Assembly: GCF_004565475.1 (NCBI RefSeq)
Contig: NZ_SRHX01000007.1
Span: 82,479 to 146,478, forward strand
Length of the DNA stretch: 64,000 nucleotides
Source of the DNA: Lonepinella koalarum
GTDB taxonomy: Bacteria; Pseudomonadota; Gammaproteobacteria; Enterobacterales; Pasteurellaceae
Reading direction: 5' to 3'
Part shown: piece by piece, positions 20,340 to 29,783 of the stretch
Layout: every line of letters starts with the position of its first letter
Numbering within the stretch: the stretch's first letter is position 1
The notes under the pieces: generated by a model
Seen by the model: the letters and a program-made list of their open reading frames with translations, nothing else
Told to the model about the DNA's origin: nothing
Database searches by the model: none
Translations under genes and position numbers: made by a program

Positions 20340-20367
20340 ATTTAACATAATATACATTATGCGAAAT
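20340..20367 (-). other. dif, XerCD chromosome dimer resolution site
   Basis: On the minus strand the 28-mer has a XerC arm ATTTCGCATAA (20367-20357), central region TGTATA (20356-20351) and XerD arm TTATGTTAAAT (20350-20340). It differs from the E. coli dif 28-mer only in the outer four or so bases of the XerC arm; the inner XerC arm, the centre and the whole XerD arm are identical. XerC and XerD recombine sister chromosomes here under FtsK control. Local gene strands converge on this point, as expected at a terminus. Confidence 0.9.
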
Positions 20368-20649
20368 CTGTTATAAGGTTAGCAGATACTACGAATTAAA
20401 TAAATCACAGAGTTATCAACAGTCACGTTGTAGCAGTTAAACGAGACAAATTAAGGGATGAAATGACTATGTAACGCAGAATTTTATGAAATTATTAACA
20501 ACAAATAATAAAAAGCACTAGTTAAGAAAGACAATTCCTTAGGCAATGCTATGCAAAATCTGAGAATTCTTTGTTGAGATTCTAGTTACAAAATTTATCT
20601 ATGTAGATGCTGTTTAATAAAATAATACTTATGACATGAGCTAAATATA

Positions 20650-20690
20650 AAAAACGCTTATGTACATAAATACATGAAGCGTTTTTGTTT
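20650..20690. terminator. Terminator after sbcB
   Basis: AAAAACGCTT-ATGTA pairs with TACAT-GAAGCGTTTTT with one bulged base and a 6-base loop. T-rich tracts lie on both sides. It lies 35 bases after the sbcB stop on the minus strand. Confidence 0.8.
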
Positions 20691-20724
20691 TATTCTTGTT
20701 TATTTTGTTATGATGTCATAAAAA

Positions 20725-22143
20725 TCACAGCAATTTTGATGCATACTCATAAACCGAATGTAGTAACTGCAATTTCTCTTCATCGTTACTGTATTCTTCA
20801 ATCAGGTTTTGCATTTTTTGCTCAAAATCCACCGCAGTTTTTTCCAATTTACGGCGGCGGTAGCGTTCCCATTGCAATTGTTCGCCACGATTTAAGGTTT
20901 TGAAAAAATGTCTAGCACGGTAATGAAACAGCAACTGCTCTACCCTGTCATCTTCAAAGGTTAAGCCATGATTGGCGAGTTGTTCGGGCGTGAGTTCTCG
21001 CAAAATATGTTGATTGTTGCGATCATTTTGGCTGAAAAAGCCACGATATAACTGGGTTTCTACATTATCATTGAGTTCAAAAAAGCGTTCTTCGGCAAAA
21101 ATCTGCTCCATTTTTGACCGCAGTTCAGGGGATTGTCGCAGTTTTTGCAAGTTGGCAAGGCAATATTGGCGGTCAATACCTAAACGTTCAGCATTTTCAG
21201 GCAATAACACTTTGGCAGGGGCAAGAATCGGGCATTTATTGAGATGCACCAATTTCAACGGCACGGGCAAAATCCCCTGTTCTTCTAGCTCGGATTTTTT
21301 GGTATATAAATGTGTTCGCAATTCATCGGCGGATTTCGTGAGTAAATCATCGATATTTTGCGACAAATCGCACACAATTAACGCATTTTGATTGGTGGGA
21401 TGCCACGCCAGCGGGGCAATCCAAGTGCAATTGCCCCGATAATTACCCAGCATGCCAGAAACATGCACCAGTGGGGTCATTTCTGCTACATTCACCAAGG
21501 TTTCCAAGGCTTTTTTTCCCCGATAATTAAAGAAAAATTGAAAGAATTTCGGCTGTTTTTGCTTAATTAATTTTGCCATGGCAATGGTCGCATACACGTC
21601 CGCCATGGCATCGTGGGCGTTGCGATGTTCTATGCCGTTGGCTACGGTCAATTTTTCCAAGCGGAAACTTGGGTTTCCATCTTCATCATACGCCCATTCA
21701 ATGCCATCAGGACGTAACGCATAACAAGCCCGCACCAAATCCAGCAAATCCCAGCGAGAATTGCCGTTTTTCCAGCTGTATTCGTACGGATCAATAAAAT
21801 TGCGATAAAAGGTGTAACGGGTCATTTCGTCATCAAAACGAATATTGTTATAGCCAATAATGCAAGTGTTCGGTTGGCTAAATTCCGCTAAAATTTGAGC
21901 AGCAAATTCAGGTTCGCTCACGCCTTTTTCATTGCATTCTTGCGGCGTAATCCCCGTCACCAACACCGCTTCGGGACTCGGCAAATAATCATTGGTTTGC
22001 TTGCAATACAACATCACAGGCTCGCCAATAATATTAAACTCGCTGTCCGTACGAATGCCCGCAAATTGGGCGGGACGGTCTTCGGCTGGGCTTATGCCGA
22101 AACTCTCAAAATCGTAGAAAAAATAGCTAAATTCGTTGTTCAT
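20725..22143 (-). CDS. sbcB: Exodeoxyribonuclease I
   Basis: 3'-5' single-strand DNA exonuclease of 472 residues used in recombination, repair and mismatch correction. The DEDD active-site motifs are present: FFYDFESFGISP (Exo I, about 7-18), IGYNNIRFDDEMTRYTFYRN (Exo II) and HNAHDAMADVYA (Exo III, with His and Asp). SH3-like and C-terminal helical domains follow. Length is close to E. coli ExoI. It is the first gene right of dif and is transcribed towards dif. The downstream end has a terminator; the transporter gene lies 3 bases upstream of its start. Confidence 0.95.
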   Translation of the reverse strand: MNNEFSYFFYDFESFGISPAEDRPAQFAGIRTDSEFNIIGEPVMLYCKQTNDYLPSPEAVLVTGITPQECNEKGVSEPEFAAQILAEFSQPNTCIIGYNNIRFDDEMTRYTFYRNFIDPYEYSWKNGNSRWDLLDLVRACYALRPDGIEWAYDEDGNPSFRLEKLTVANGIEHRNAHDAMADVYATIAMAKLIKQKQPKFFQFFFNYRGKKALETLVNVAEMTPLVHVSGMLGNYRGNCTWIAPLAWHPTNQNALIVCDLSQNIDDLLTKSADELRTHLYTKKSELEEQGILPVPLKLVHLNKCPILAPAKVLLPENAERLGIDRQYCLANLQKLRQSPELRSKMEQIFAEERFFELNDNVETQLYRGFFSQNDRNNQHILRELTPEQLANHGLTFEDDRVEQLLFHYRARHFFKTLNRGEQLQWERYRRRKLEKTAVDFEQKMQNLIEEYSNDEEKLQLLHSVYEYASKLL

Positions 22144-22146
22144 CAG

Positions 22147-22998
22147 TTACAATCTTAATAACAAAATAGCGAGAATACCCAATGCAATACCGGCAATATT
22201 CACTTTGCTAATGCGTTCTTTGAAAGCAAACGCCCCGATAATCGTACCAAGACAAATCACCCCCACATCCATGGTGGCGTAAACAATGGTCGGGCTTTCT
22301 TTGTAGAATTGGTGGGCTTTGATATAAAACAAAATATTGCCAAAATTCAGCACGCCAAGAACAATCCCCGCCAGCAAACTCGGGGCTGTCCATTGGGTGC
22401 GTTTAATCAATAAATAAGTGAACATAATCACCATGGCACAGGCGAAAGACATAAACAAGCTCACGCCGCCATCCCCTTGCAAGGCGATGATTTTAAACAA
22501 AATCCCCGTTGTCCCCCAAATTAACCACACACCAGCCAGCGACAACGCAGCAATTTTGGCATTACCCAGACTGCCAGCAGGTTTATACAACAAACCAAAC
22601 AAGGCAAAAAACGCCACAATCACGCCGTAAGTTTTCATTTCCGTAATGGCTTCGCCGAAAATTACCACTGCCGCAATAATTTGCAAAAACAACGCCAAAC
22701 GCTGTGCCGCATCAGTTCGCACAATTCCGCCATGCTCCACCGCTTTGGACATAATAATAAAACCCAAAGGCAACAACACACCAAGGGTTAAGAAAATCCA
22801 GTTCGATTCACTTTGCAACACATATTCCGTGAAGCCCAACCCTTTAAAATCAGGGGTAAGCAAGAAATAAGTCAGCGACAACGCCACCACATAACCAAAG
22901 GCAACCATTTGCTCCGTTGTGACATTGTAACGTTTTACCAGTTTGAATAACACAGAAACCGACACACTACAAAGAATGGCGAGAATGAGAAAATGCAT
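22147..22998 (-). CDS. EamA-family (drug/metabolite) transporter
   Basis: Ten-helix inner-membrane protein of 283 residues with two EamA repeats (about 5-135 and 150-283), typical of the DMT superfamily of metabolite exporters. The substrate cannot be read from sequence. An earlier in-frame start at 23043 would add 15 hydrophobic residues; ATG at 22998 is preferred because AGGA lies 9 bases before it. It sits 3 bases before sbcB and may be co-transcribed. Base use is somewhat C-rich on the + strand like the neighbouring sbcB. Confidence 0.8.
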   Translation of the reverse strand: MHFLILAILCSVSVSVLFKLVKRYNVTTEQMVAFGYVVALSLTYFLLTPDFKGLGFTEYVLQSESNWIFLTLGVLLPLGFIIMSKAVEHGGIVRTDAAQRLALFLQIIAAVVIFGEAITEMKTYGVIVAFFALFGLLYKPAGSLGNAKIAALSLAGVWLIWGTTGILFKIIALQGDGGVSLFMSFACAMVIMFTYLLIKRTQWTAPSLLAGIVLGVLNFGNILFYIKAHQFYKESPTIVYATMDVGVICLGTIIGAFAFKERISKVNIAGIALGILAILLLRL

Positions 22999-23030
22999 AA
23001 AAATTCCTAATATTAAAAATAATCTAAATT

Positions 23031-23107
23031 TGTAGGGGAGCATCTATGTATTCGCATAAAAATCACGCTCCGAATTTAACGGGCGGATACATCGATCCGC
23101 CCCTACA
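23031..23107. repeat. Dispersed hairpin repeat, copy 1
   Basis: The ends are inverted, TGTAGGGG at 23031 and CCCCTACA at 23107, enclosing GGCGGATACATCGATCCGCC. A shorter relative lies at 24440-24469, so this is a small family of intergenic, REP-like hairpins with GTAGGGG termini. Confidence 0.6.
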
Positions 23108-23209
23108 ATTACACTGTTCTGTATTGTAACGAATTATCCATGCTTTCTCAATTTATTAATTTTTTGTGATTTTACTTTCAGGATTGAAAATCTAATGTGA
23201 AATTCTAAG

Positions 23210-23236
23210 ATAACTCACAGCTAGTCACTCAAAAGG
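23210..23236. repeat. Left direct repeat flanking the DinJ/YafQ cassette
   Basis: ATAACTCACAGCTAGTCACT (continuing CAAAA) matches the copy at 23846-23872 at 21 of the first 25 bases. The two copies bracket exactly the antitoxin and dead toxin genes. Confidence 0.55.
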
Positions 23237-23250
23237 TATTAACAAAGGGG

Positions 23251-23513
23251 CTATTTAAACACTTCAGAATGCGTATTCATTCTTGCTAAATACAAATCGT
23301 CACCTTGATACCGATAAATCAGCACAAGGTCATTGGCAATATGGCAATCTCTAAATTATAGCCAATTTCCTTTTAATAGGTGATCTTTGTATTTTTCGGG
23401 TAAAGGTTTATGATTCTGCAATAAATACATTACTTCCACAAATCCGGGGTAACCGCTACTTCAAGAAATTTTGCGAGATCACGCTTGAAAGCCTTACTGT
23501 AAACGATGTTCAT
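23251..23513 (-). pseudogene. yafQ: YafQ-family toxin, inactivated by a frameshift and a stop codon
   Basis: The frame opens at ATG 23513 (MNIVYSKAFKRDLAKFLE) and stops after 27 codons. A frame one base away continues as EVMYLLQNHKPLPEKYKDH then LLKGNW, meets an internal TAA, and goes on as FRDCHIANDLVLIYRY and LARMNTHSEVFK to the true stop at 23251. KYKDH..L.GNW..FRDCHI..DL.LIY is the RelE-superfamily YafQ fold, an mRNA interferase. Two separate lesions make it a clear pseudogene. It overlaps the end of its antitoxin gene by 20 bases, the usual dinJ-yafQ order. Confidence 0.8.
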
Positions 23514-23766
23514 GTTTGATATTCTCAACTAACTCATCAATTGAACCAACAATCTCACCTTTCCCGTCCATAAGTTCTTGCATGGCAACCATGGTGGCTT
23601 TATTGGGTTCAGGTTCATAGTCAAGACTAACAGGAATCGTATTGGTTTCTGCAACTTGCTGTAAGAACATTTTAATCGCTTGAGCAGGGTTTAATCCGTA
23701 GTTTCTAAACACATTGAATGCTTGTTCTTTGAGTGTTTCATCTAAGCGGAATGTATAAGAAGTCAT
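23494..23766 (-). CDS. dinJ: RelB/DinJ-family antitoxin (orphaned)
   Basis: A 90-residue ribbon-helix-helix antitoxin. The N-terminus MTSYTFRLDETLKEQAFNVF gives the DNA-binding strand and helix, then NYGLNPAQAIKMFLQQV, the classic DinJ region; the acidic C-terminus (DGKGEIVGSIDELVENIKHE) would cover the toxin. ATG 23766 is chosen because AGGAG precedes it; a longer frame from 23832 starts upstream of the promoter elements. Its toxin partner is a pseudogene, so it now probably acts only as an autorepressor or is on the way to loss. Confidence 0.82.
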   Translation of the reverse strand: MTSYTFRLDETLKEQAFNVFRNYGLNPAQAIKMFLQQVAETNTIPVSLDYEPEPNKATMVAMQELMDGKGEIVGSIDELVENIKHEHRLQ

Positions 23767-23783
23767 CTTCAATTCTCCTATAA

Positions 23784-23833
23784 AATGTAAGACATTTGTA
23801 TTACATTGTAAAAGAACTGAAAAAATTTGCAAT
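23784..23833 (-). promoter_or_regulatory. Promoter and operator of dinJ
   Basis: On the minus strand TTGCAA (23833-23828) and TACAAT (23810-23805) are 17 bases apart. An inverted repeat, AATGTAA at 23784-23790 and TTACATT at 23801-23807, overlaps the -10 and is a likely DinJ autorepression site. Confidence 0.55.
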
Positions 23834-23845
23834 GTATTTTATGAA

Positions 23846-23872
23846 TAACGCACGACTAGTCACCCAAAAACC
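23846..23872. repeat. Right direct repeat flanking the DinJ/YafQ cassette
   Basis: ATAACGCACGACTAGTCACC (continuing CAAAA) is the second copy of the repeat at 23210-23236. It lies just upstream of the dinJ promoter. Confidence 0.55.
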
Positions 23873-24000
23873 TTAATTTTGTGATCTTGATTCCAAAATT
23901 TGCCTTTGCCATTATTATTTTTCCATACTTCGATTATTATTGAGCCTGTATGCTGTATTTGTTGTGAATTATAATTTACAGTTTGTTGTGCTTGATTTAT

Positions 24001-24063
24001 AATTCAAAGGTTAAAAACGATATTAAAAAAGCCAAACAACTCGCACAACAACTGGGGGGATAA
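24001..24063 (+). pseudogene. C-terminal remnant of a HigB/RelE-type toxin
   Basis: The last codons before TAA at 24061 read KNDIKKAKQLAQQLGG, the normal C-terminal helix of HigB-type addiction toxins (compare DIEKAKVILADIKTGK in the intact toxin at 59565-59876). Upstream sequence gives no recognisable toxin frame, so the gene is truncated. The remnant ends 3 bases before its antitoxin gene. Confidence 0.6.
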
Positions 24064-24066
24064 TTT

Positions 24067-24372
24067 ATGCTTGAATTACAAGATTTTGATATAGCAGAAC
24101 ATTTAAAAAGCGAAGAACAAATTCAGCTTTACTTAAATGAAATATTACAAGAAGATAACGTGGAATTGATTTTGTCTGCCTTGGGGGATATTGCCCGAGC
24201 AAGAAATATGAGCCAAATTGCTCGTGATGCGGGTGTCACCCGAGAAGGTCTTTATAAAGCCTTATCTGGGAAAGGCAATCCCACTTTTTCAACGGTGCTA
24301 AAAGTGATGAAAGCATTGAATTTGCGGTTGGAAATTAAACCAAATAGACTTGCTCAAACAGCCCTAAATTAA
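24067..24372 (+). CDS. HigA-type addiction-module antitoxin (orphaned)
   Basis: A 101-residue antidote protein of the family paired with HigB/RelE toxins. It has a short N-terminal acidic region (DIAEHLKSEEQIQLYLNEIL), then a Xre-type helix-turn-helix, ALGDIARARNMSQIARDAGV and TREGLYKALSGKGNPTFSTV. The same architecture is found in the intact antitoxin at 59887-60210. The toxin before it is reduced to its last codons. It is the only + strand gene between dif and 34 kb. No strong promoter was recognised. Confidence 0.8.
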   Translation: MLELQDFDIAEHLKSEEQIQLYLNEILQEDNVELILSALGDIARARNMSQIARDAGVTREGLYKALSGKGNPTFSTVLKVMKALNLRLEIKPNRLAQTALN

Positions 24373-24439
24373 CGAGTCTACGTTAAAATTTTTTAGCCTA
24401 GGCTCGGCTTGTGAAAAATCATTAATAAGCCCAATTCCA

Positions 24440-24469
24440 GTAGGGGCGAATCTATGTATTCGCTCCTAC
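24440..24469. repeat. Dispersed hairpin repeat, copy 2
   Basis: GTAGGGGCGAATCTATGTAT followed by TCGCTCCTAC is nearly self-complementary and forms a long hairpin. It shares its GTAGGGG/CTAC ends and TATGTATTCG core with the copy at 23031-23107. It lies between higA and mukB, just after the mukB stop. Confidence 0.6.
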
Positions 24470-24489
24470 ATCGCTACATCTGTCTTCCG

Positions 24490-27400
24490 TCATCTGTCAT
24501 CTGTCTTCTGATCCCCAAATCCTCGAAGTCCAACAACGTGAACCTGCTCTTGATTCCCCGAAATTTTCCGTACCAGTTTATAAGTCGTGCCTTTTTCTGG
24601 GCTGATGTTTTCAGGGGCGGCGATTAATAATTGCATATCCAACCGTTCGCAGAGTTCAAACAGCGTGGAAATGGATTTGCCATCCAAACGTGCGGCTTCA
24701 TCAAGGAATAACAAGCGACAAGGCACAATGTCTTTTCCCCGAATACGGCGGCTTTCTTCTTCCCAGCTTTGCACCACCATTAACAAGATCGACATTCCCG
24801 TACCAATGGCTTCACCTGTTGATAATGCCCCACTTTCGGCACGCAACCAGCCGTCTGCACCACGGAACACTTCCACTTCTAAATCCAAATAATTGCGGTA
24901 ATCGAGCAATTCTTCGCCGATGGTTTGGGCGGTACGTTGCCCCATATCAATATGCGGATTAATGCGTTGATAGAGTTTCGCCATTGCTTCTGAGAAGGTG
25001 ATGCGGTTGTCGCTAAATAAATCTTGATATTCCTGCTGTTCGCCTGATAAGGCATCTAACAGCATGGCGTGGGTATCCCGAATATTGACCACCAACCGCA
25101 CGGATTTTACTTGACCAAAGGAAATATTTTGTAATCCTTGGTTGAGCTGACGAATGCGATTTTGTTCACGTTGAATGGTTTTTCGCATAATGTTCGCCAC
25201 ACTTTCTGAGCTTATCGCCAATTTTTGTTCACGCCCTGTGAGTTCGTCCGTTAAGCGGTTAAGCTCAATTTCCATTTGTTCAATGGCATCAATTGGGTCA
25301 TCGGTTTTGATAATATCTTGACGAATCCGCTCACGCAAATGTTGATACACCGCAATAAAGAACCGCACTTTGTTTTCAGGTTTGCGGTTATCTTCCGACA
25401 AACGCAGGCTGTCACGCAGATATTCATTGTCTACCACTGCTTGGCGTAATGCCCCAAGGGCTTTATCCGACATTGAACGCAAATCGTCTGCGGATAAATA
25501 GGCAAGCTCACGGCGGTGTAGTCGTTTTTCCACATCGCTGTTGCGAGATAACCGCAACACCACGCACCAACTGGCTTTGGCGGCGACCACGATTTCACGT
25601 TGCTGTTTATAATCTCGCTCTGCTTTGCGAATACGGCGAGTTAAATTTTCTGCATCACTTTCAATCAAGGTAAGTTGTTTTTCCACATAAGAACGGCGTT
25701 GACGATTGGTGGAAAGTTGTTGATATAATTCATCTTTCCGCACTCTCGCACGATCTTCTGCTCCCTGATCGGCTCTTACGCCTAATTCGTTGACTTCGGT
25801 TAATAATTCTTTCAGCAAATCATTTTTACTGTTATACGCACTTTGCAACTGAATCATCACCTGATTATATTGGGCAAATTGTGCTTGTTTTTGGCGGAGC
25901 TGTTCACGTTGTTGCTCACGGCGTGCTTGGGTCTGCTCCAATTTCAACCGCAGTTGCTCATTTAGGCTGTTGCTTTCGGTTTGAATGGCATCATCATAGG
26001 CAAAATGGGCTTTGCGTTGCACCACGTCGGAAAGAGCAAAGATTTTCTGTTGCACCTGTTTTTGCATTGCCACCGCTTGGGCTAAATCGTCTTTTAAACG
26101 CTGGTAATTTTCAGGGTCGCTTTGCAAGCTGTTCGCAATCGGCTCTAATTGTGACAATGTCACGCCGTGATGGCGGATAAACAATTCATCTTGCTCAAGG
26201 TTATCCAACTGCTCCCGACATTCTTCAATGCGATCTTGCAGGCTTTCATCGGCAATCACGGCTAATTGCGGAATAATCCGATTGAGCAACTGCATTTTTT
26301 CTTTGGCTTGATCTAATTTCAAGCGTGCCTGTTGTTCGCCTGTGGAAAGTGCGGTTAATTCTCGCTCAATTTCATTGCGTTCCGCATTAATGGCTCGCAG
26401 ACTTTCTTCTGGGTTTGGTAAGAACACCAAGGCTAAATGCAAGCCGACAAATTGGCTAAATTGTTGGTGTAAGCGTTGGCATTTTTGTACATCAAAGGCG
26501 GCTTCGGCGTATTTTTCTGTGACATTGTCACGCTCAATTTCCAATTCCGCTAAGTGTTTTTCCCGAGCCGCACGCCCGAACAATGGAATTTCAGGGAATT
26601 TGGAATAACGCACTTCCCTATCCGATACCTGCACCACCACCCCGTGTTCCAACTCATTGGCAGATAGCACGCTATCATCAAAGGCACTTGGATCGCCTTC
26701 AATTAAATACAAATCATCAGGGCAATCGTCTACATTGGCAAGTTGGGCTTTCACGGCGGCTAAATCACGCACCACAATGGCGTGGCGAGCAGGACCATAA
26801 AGGGCAGAGAAATACGGTGCATCTTCTATCGGCACATCATCGTAAAGTTCGGACAACAACACGCCGCCAAAACGCTCTGCCAACACATTCAAACGGGCAT
26901 CTTCTGAGCCATCAGGTTGGCTTAAACGTGAAATCTGTGTTTCTAACTGTTGACGTTTTTGAGCTAACTCGTCCCGTTGTAGCGTAAACTCACGTTCTTT
27001 CACCAACAACGATTGCATATAATTCATCACATCTTGGCTGTCACCAAACTGCTCGCCTGATTGTTCGGTTAATCGTTCAAGTTCGGCTTGAGCCAATAAC
27101 CACGCAGGGGCTTTTTGCGAATGTTCATTATAGGCTTGATTTAACTGCTCTCGTTTTTGACGTAAGGTAGAACGGTTTTCCACTTGATCGGAAAGTTCGG
27201 CTCCCAAATCGTCAATCAGGGCTTCTTGTTCGCTGTAAAATGCTTCCAACTCATCAGCGGTTTCCAACTGTGTGTTGGCACGTTGATTAAAATCTTTTAA
27301 TAAACGCACCGCACTTTGTTGCTGGGCAAAACGCTGTTCCAATTCGTGCAATTTTGCTCGTAATTGTGGGGTTTGGGTGGCATTGAGTTTTTGGGTTGGA

Positions 27401-29025
27401 TATTCACGCAACAGTTCTTTCGCTGATTCCCACGCCGCACTTCTTGGCACATCGCCCGCAATTTTGCACACCAATTGATAGGCTTTATCAAATTGCGATT
27501 TTGCCGCTTCAGAAATGGACATTTTATGCTCAAGCTCTAACACTTTTTCGGTCAGAATGTCCCCTTGAGCGGTAAATTCCTGCTGATAATCGTCCACATT
27601 TTTCACGCTCAAATCTGCCAATCCGCAGAGCTGTTTGGCTTTTTCTAACGCCGCAATGGCTTGTTGATATTGCAACGCTCGAGTTTGTTGGGCATCTAAT
27701 GCTTGTTGATAATCGGCAAGCTGGCTGCGAATTTGATCCACTTCGCTTTCTAATTGCTCAAATTGGGCTTGGCTTTCTTCTAGCTGTTCTTGGCTCGTTT
27801 CTACCACCATTTTTTGTTCTTCAAGACGTTCGGTTAAGCCACCAATATCGTCTTGATAACGCTCAATTTTTTCTTGATGACGTAACGCATTGAGCACCAA
27901 ATTTAAATGATCCGCTGCACTTTGATGATCTACTTCCAGCCCTTTTTCGCTTTCGGCTAATTCCTGAGCTTCACGGCTTAAATCAATTAAACGATGTTGC
28001 GACAACGCCTGTTCTGACTTAGCTTGATACCACTCACGGCGGAATTTCAAGGCATTTTCAATATTGCCCTGACGCTCATTGGCATTACGCATATAATCCG
28101 ATGCTACATAATTGGTGGTTTCGGTAATCAAATGCTTAAATAAATCCCGATCCGCTTGGGTCAGTTTAATGGCTTCCAAGGTCATACGGTTTTCCCGCAA
28201 CGCCGATTCCATATCTTGGAACGCCTTGCGAACGCCGAGATTTTCAGGCAATAAATAATCACGCAAGGATTTGGTGATGGCACTGGAAATCCCCCCGTAC
28301 AGGGACGCTTCAATCAGTTTATAGAATTTCGCACGGTCACTGGATGAACGCAGACGTTTTGGAATAATCCCCAAATCAAACATCATTGCGTGATAATCGG
28401 CGATGGAATGATATTGCTTGAATTGTCCGCCAATATCGTCAATCTTGTCTTTAAGTTCGTTTAAATTCAACACTTTGGCTTGGCGATCATTGACCACTTC
28501 GGTGAAAATCGCAGTGGGATTGATGGATAATTCCACCCCTTGTAAACTAAAGGTTTTAATATCTACTTTCTTATCACGCCCTGCAATTTGCTGCAATCTT
28601 GCCCCCACCAAGGTGCGTTGATGACGTGAATTAAGGGTATCCAACACCGCATAACACACCCCAGGGCGAAGTTTACCGTGCAACCCTTTATCACGGGATC
28701 CGCCACTCGCCCCTGCTTCGGTGGTATTGCGGAAATGCAACAAGGTCAAATCAGGAATCAACGCCGTGACAAAACCTGCCATTGTGGTGGATTTCCCTGC
28801 TCCGTTACCACCCGACAGCGTGGTCACCAGTTCATCTAAATCAAAGGTGCGAGCAAAAAAACCGTTCCAGTTAATCAAGGTGAGCGAGCGGAATTTGCCC
28901 CGTTCTACCCCTGCTTGCGGTTGAAATGGCGAAACGGCGGTGAAAATTTCTTCTGTTTCTTCCTGCATTTCTTCTACCACATCTTGTTGGCTTAAATCAT
29001 CTTGTTCTAATTCAAACTCTGCCAT
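24490..29025 (-). CDS. mukB: Chromosome partition protein MukB (SMC-like ATPase)
   Basis: The SMC-like subunit of the MukBEF condensin that loops and segregates the chromosome, 1511 residues. Walker [10 protein letters not shown] is at 72-80; the signature [13 protein letters not shown] and Walker [14 protein letters not shown] lie near the C-terminus. Between them are long coiled-coil arms around a central hinge. The N-terminus carries about 40 extra acidic residues before [15 protein letters not shown] compared with E. coli. Its ATG overlaps the mukE stop (TAATG), so translation is coupled. Two matS sites lie within the gene. MukBEF is known to be displaced from Ter by MatP. Confidence 0.97.
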   Translation of the reverse strand: MAEFELEQDDLSQQDVVEEMQEETEEIFTAVSPFQPQAGVERGKFRSLTLINWNGFFARTFDLDELVTTLSGGNGAGKSTTMAGFVTALIPDLTLLHFRNTTEAGASGGSRDKGLHGKLRPGVCYAVLDTLNSRHQRTLVGARLQQIAGRDKKVDIKTFSLQGVELSINPTAIFTEVVNDRQAKVLNLNELKDKIDDIGGQFKQYHSIADYHAMMFDLGIIPKRLRSSSDRAKFYKLIEASLYGGISSAITKSLRDYLLPENLGVRKAFQDMESALRENRMTLEAIKLTQADRDLFKHLITETTNYVASDYMRNANERQGNIENALKFRREWYQAKSEQALSQHRLIDLSREAQELAESEKGLEVDHQSAADHLNLVLNALRHQEKIERYQDDIGGLTERLEEQKMVVETSQEQLEESQAQFEQLESEVDQIRSQLADYQQALDAQQTRALQYQQAIAALEKAKQLCGLADLSVKNVDDYQQEFTAQGDILTEKVLELEHKMSISEAAKSQFDKAYQLVCKIAGDVPRSAAWESAKELLREYPTQKLNATQTPQLRAKLHELEQRFAQQQSAVRLLKDFNQRANTQLETADELEAFYSEQEALIDDLGAELSDQVENRSTLRQKREQLNQAYNEHSQKAPAWLLAQAELERLTEQSGEQFGDSQDVMNYMQSLLVKEREFTLQRDELAQKRQQLETQISRLSQPDGSEDARLNVLAERFGGVLLSELYDDVPIEDAPYFSALYGPARHAIVVRDLAAVKAQLANVDDCPDDLYLIEGDPSAFDDSVLSANELEHGVVVQVSDREVRYSKFPEIPLFGRAAREKHLAELEIERDNVTEKYAEAAFDVQKCQRLHQQFSQFVGLHLALVFLPNPEESLRAINAERNEIERELTALSTGEQQARLKLDQAKEKMQLLNRIIPQLAVIADESLQDRIEECREQLDNLEQDELFIRHHGVTLSQLEPIANSLQSDPENYQRLKDDLAQAVAMQKQVQQKIFALSDVVQRKAHFAYDDAIQTESNSLNEQLRLKLEQTQARREQQREQLRQKQAQFAQYNQVMIQLQSAYNSKNDLLKELLTEVNELGVRADQGAEDRARVRKDELYQQLSTNRQRRSYVEKQLTLIESDAENLTRRIRKAERDYKQQREIVVAAKASWCVVLRLSRNSDVEKRLHRRELAYLSADDLRSMSDKALGALRQAVVDNEYLRDSLRLSEDNRKPENKVRFFIAVYQHLRERIRQDIIKTDDPIDAIEQMEIELNRLTDELTGREQKLAISSESVANIMRKTIQREQNRIRQLNQGLQNISFGQVKSVRLVVNIRDTHAMLLDALSGEQQEYQDLFSDNRITFSEAMAKLYQRINPHIDMGQRTAQTIGEELLDYRNYLDLEVEVFRGADGWLRAESGALSTGEAIGTGMSILLMVVQSWEEESRRIRGKDIVPCRLLFLDEAARLDGKSISTLFELCERLDMQLLIAAPENISPEKGTTYKLVRKISGNQEQVHVVGLRGFGDQKTDDR
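26151..26163. promoter_or_regulatory. matS site (MatP binding)
   Basis: GTGACAATGTCAC, an exact GTGACRNYGTCAC match, inside mukB. Confidence 0.75.
26519..26531. promoter_or_regulatory. matS site (MatP binding)
   Basis: GTGACATTGTCAC, an exact GTGACRNYGTCAC match, inside mukB and only 368 bases from the previous site. Confidence 0.75.
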
Positions 29026-29768
29026 TATTCCGCCCCTTCTTCATTCTCATCTTGGCTATCATCAAAATCTTCGTCATTTTCCACCGCAGTTTCTTGATTG
29101 AATGCCGCTTTTCCCGCTTGCAACGACTGTGGAGTTGCCGCTTCACCGTCCCGAATCAAGCGTAATTGGGCTTCCAACGGATCATCCCCCGTCCGCACTT
29201 CCGCCCCAAAACGGAACACCGATTCGGAAATGGTAAACTTACCACTATTCTGCTCGCCCACCGTATGCAACATTCCCAAACGGCGTAACCGCCCAATGGC
29301 TGCTCGCACTTTTTCCGCCAGCTTTTGTTTATCCAAATCCGACCCACTGGCACGCAAATTAATCGCTTTCAGAAGTTTGGCTTCATCTGCAAGATTCAGC
29401 AACTCATCATACACTTCTTGCACCGAAAAAATCCCCTGTTGAGCCAGCCGTTCAGGGCTTAAATACAGATAACAAAGCACTTTCCCCACCAACATTTCCA
29501 GCTCCGACAACACGGAACGTGAAATCAAGGTCGTGGCTTTCGGTCGCAAATAGAAAAACCCTTCGGGGGCACGAATCAGCTCCACATTATAACGGCGATA
29601 AAAACTGTCTAATTCTGCCTGAAAATCGCCTAAAAACGCATAATTATCTAAATACTCTTGCCCAATATGCCGCCCCGCCCGCAACTGGCTATCCACCGCA
29701 GGAAATAGTGGATTGGCAATAGCGGCTGCCAATTTGGTTGAAATCACGTCTTGAAGATTGTCTGTCAT
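29025..29768 (-). CDS. mukE: Chromosome partition protein MukE
   Basis: Small accessory (KITE) subunit of the MukBEF condensin, 247 residues. It is made of tandem winged-helix domains (for example [20 protein letters not shown] and [17 protein letters not shown]) and ends in an acidic tail ([17 protein letters not shown]). It binds MukF and DNA. It lies 15 bases after mukF and overlaps mukB by one base, the standard mukF-mukE-mukB order. Confidence 0.96.
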   Translation of the reverse strand: MTDNLQDVISTKLAAAIANPLFPAVDSQLRAGRHIGQEYLDNYAFLGDFQAELDSFYRRYNVELIRAPEGFFYLRPKATTLISRSVLSELEMLVGKVLCYLYLSPERLAQQGIFSVQEVYDELLNLADEAKLLKAINLRASGSDLDKQKLAEKVRAAIGRLRRLGMLHTVGEQNSGKFTISESVFRFGAEVRTGDDPLEAQLRLIRDGEAATPQSLQAGKAAFNQETAVENDEDFDDSQDENEEGAE

Positions 29769-29783
29769 TTTGTCTTCTCTTTC

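Larger units (their letters stand above)
19965..20724. other. Gene-free terminus region around dif
   Basis: About 760 bases with no convincing gene. It holds an uptake core at 20071-20079, the dif site at 20340-20367 and a terminator at 20650-20690. A 72-codon GTG-initiated frame at 20061-20279 has no ribosome-binding site and begins across the uptake sequence, so I do not call it. The rest is AT-rich with no structure I can name. Confidence 0.6.

Noticed and set aside
22919..22931. GTGACATTGTAAC as a sixth matS site
   Set aside because: One mismatch in the second arm (A instead of C), so not counted.
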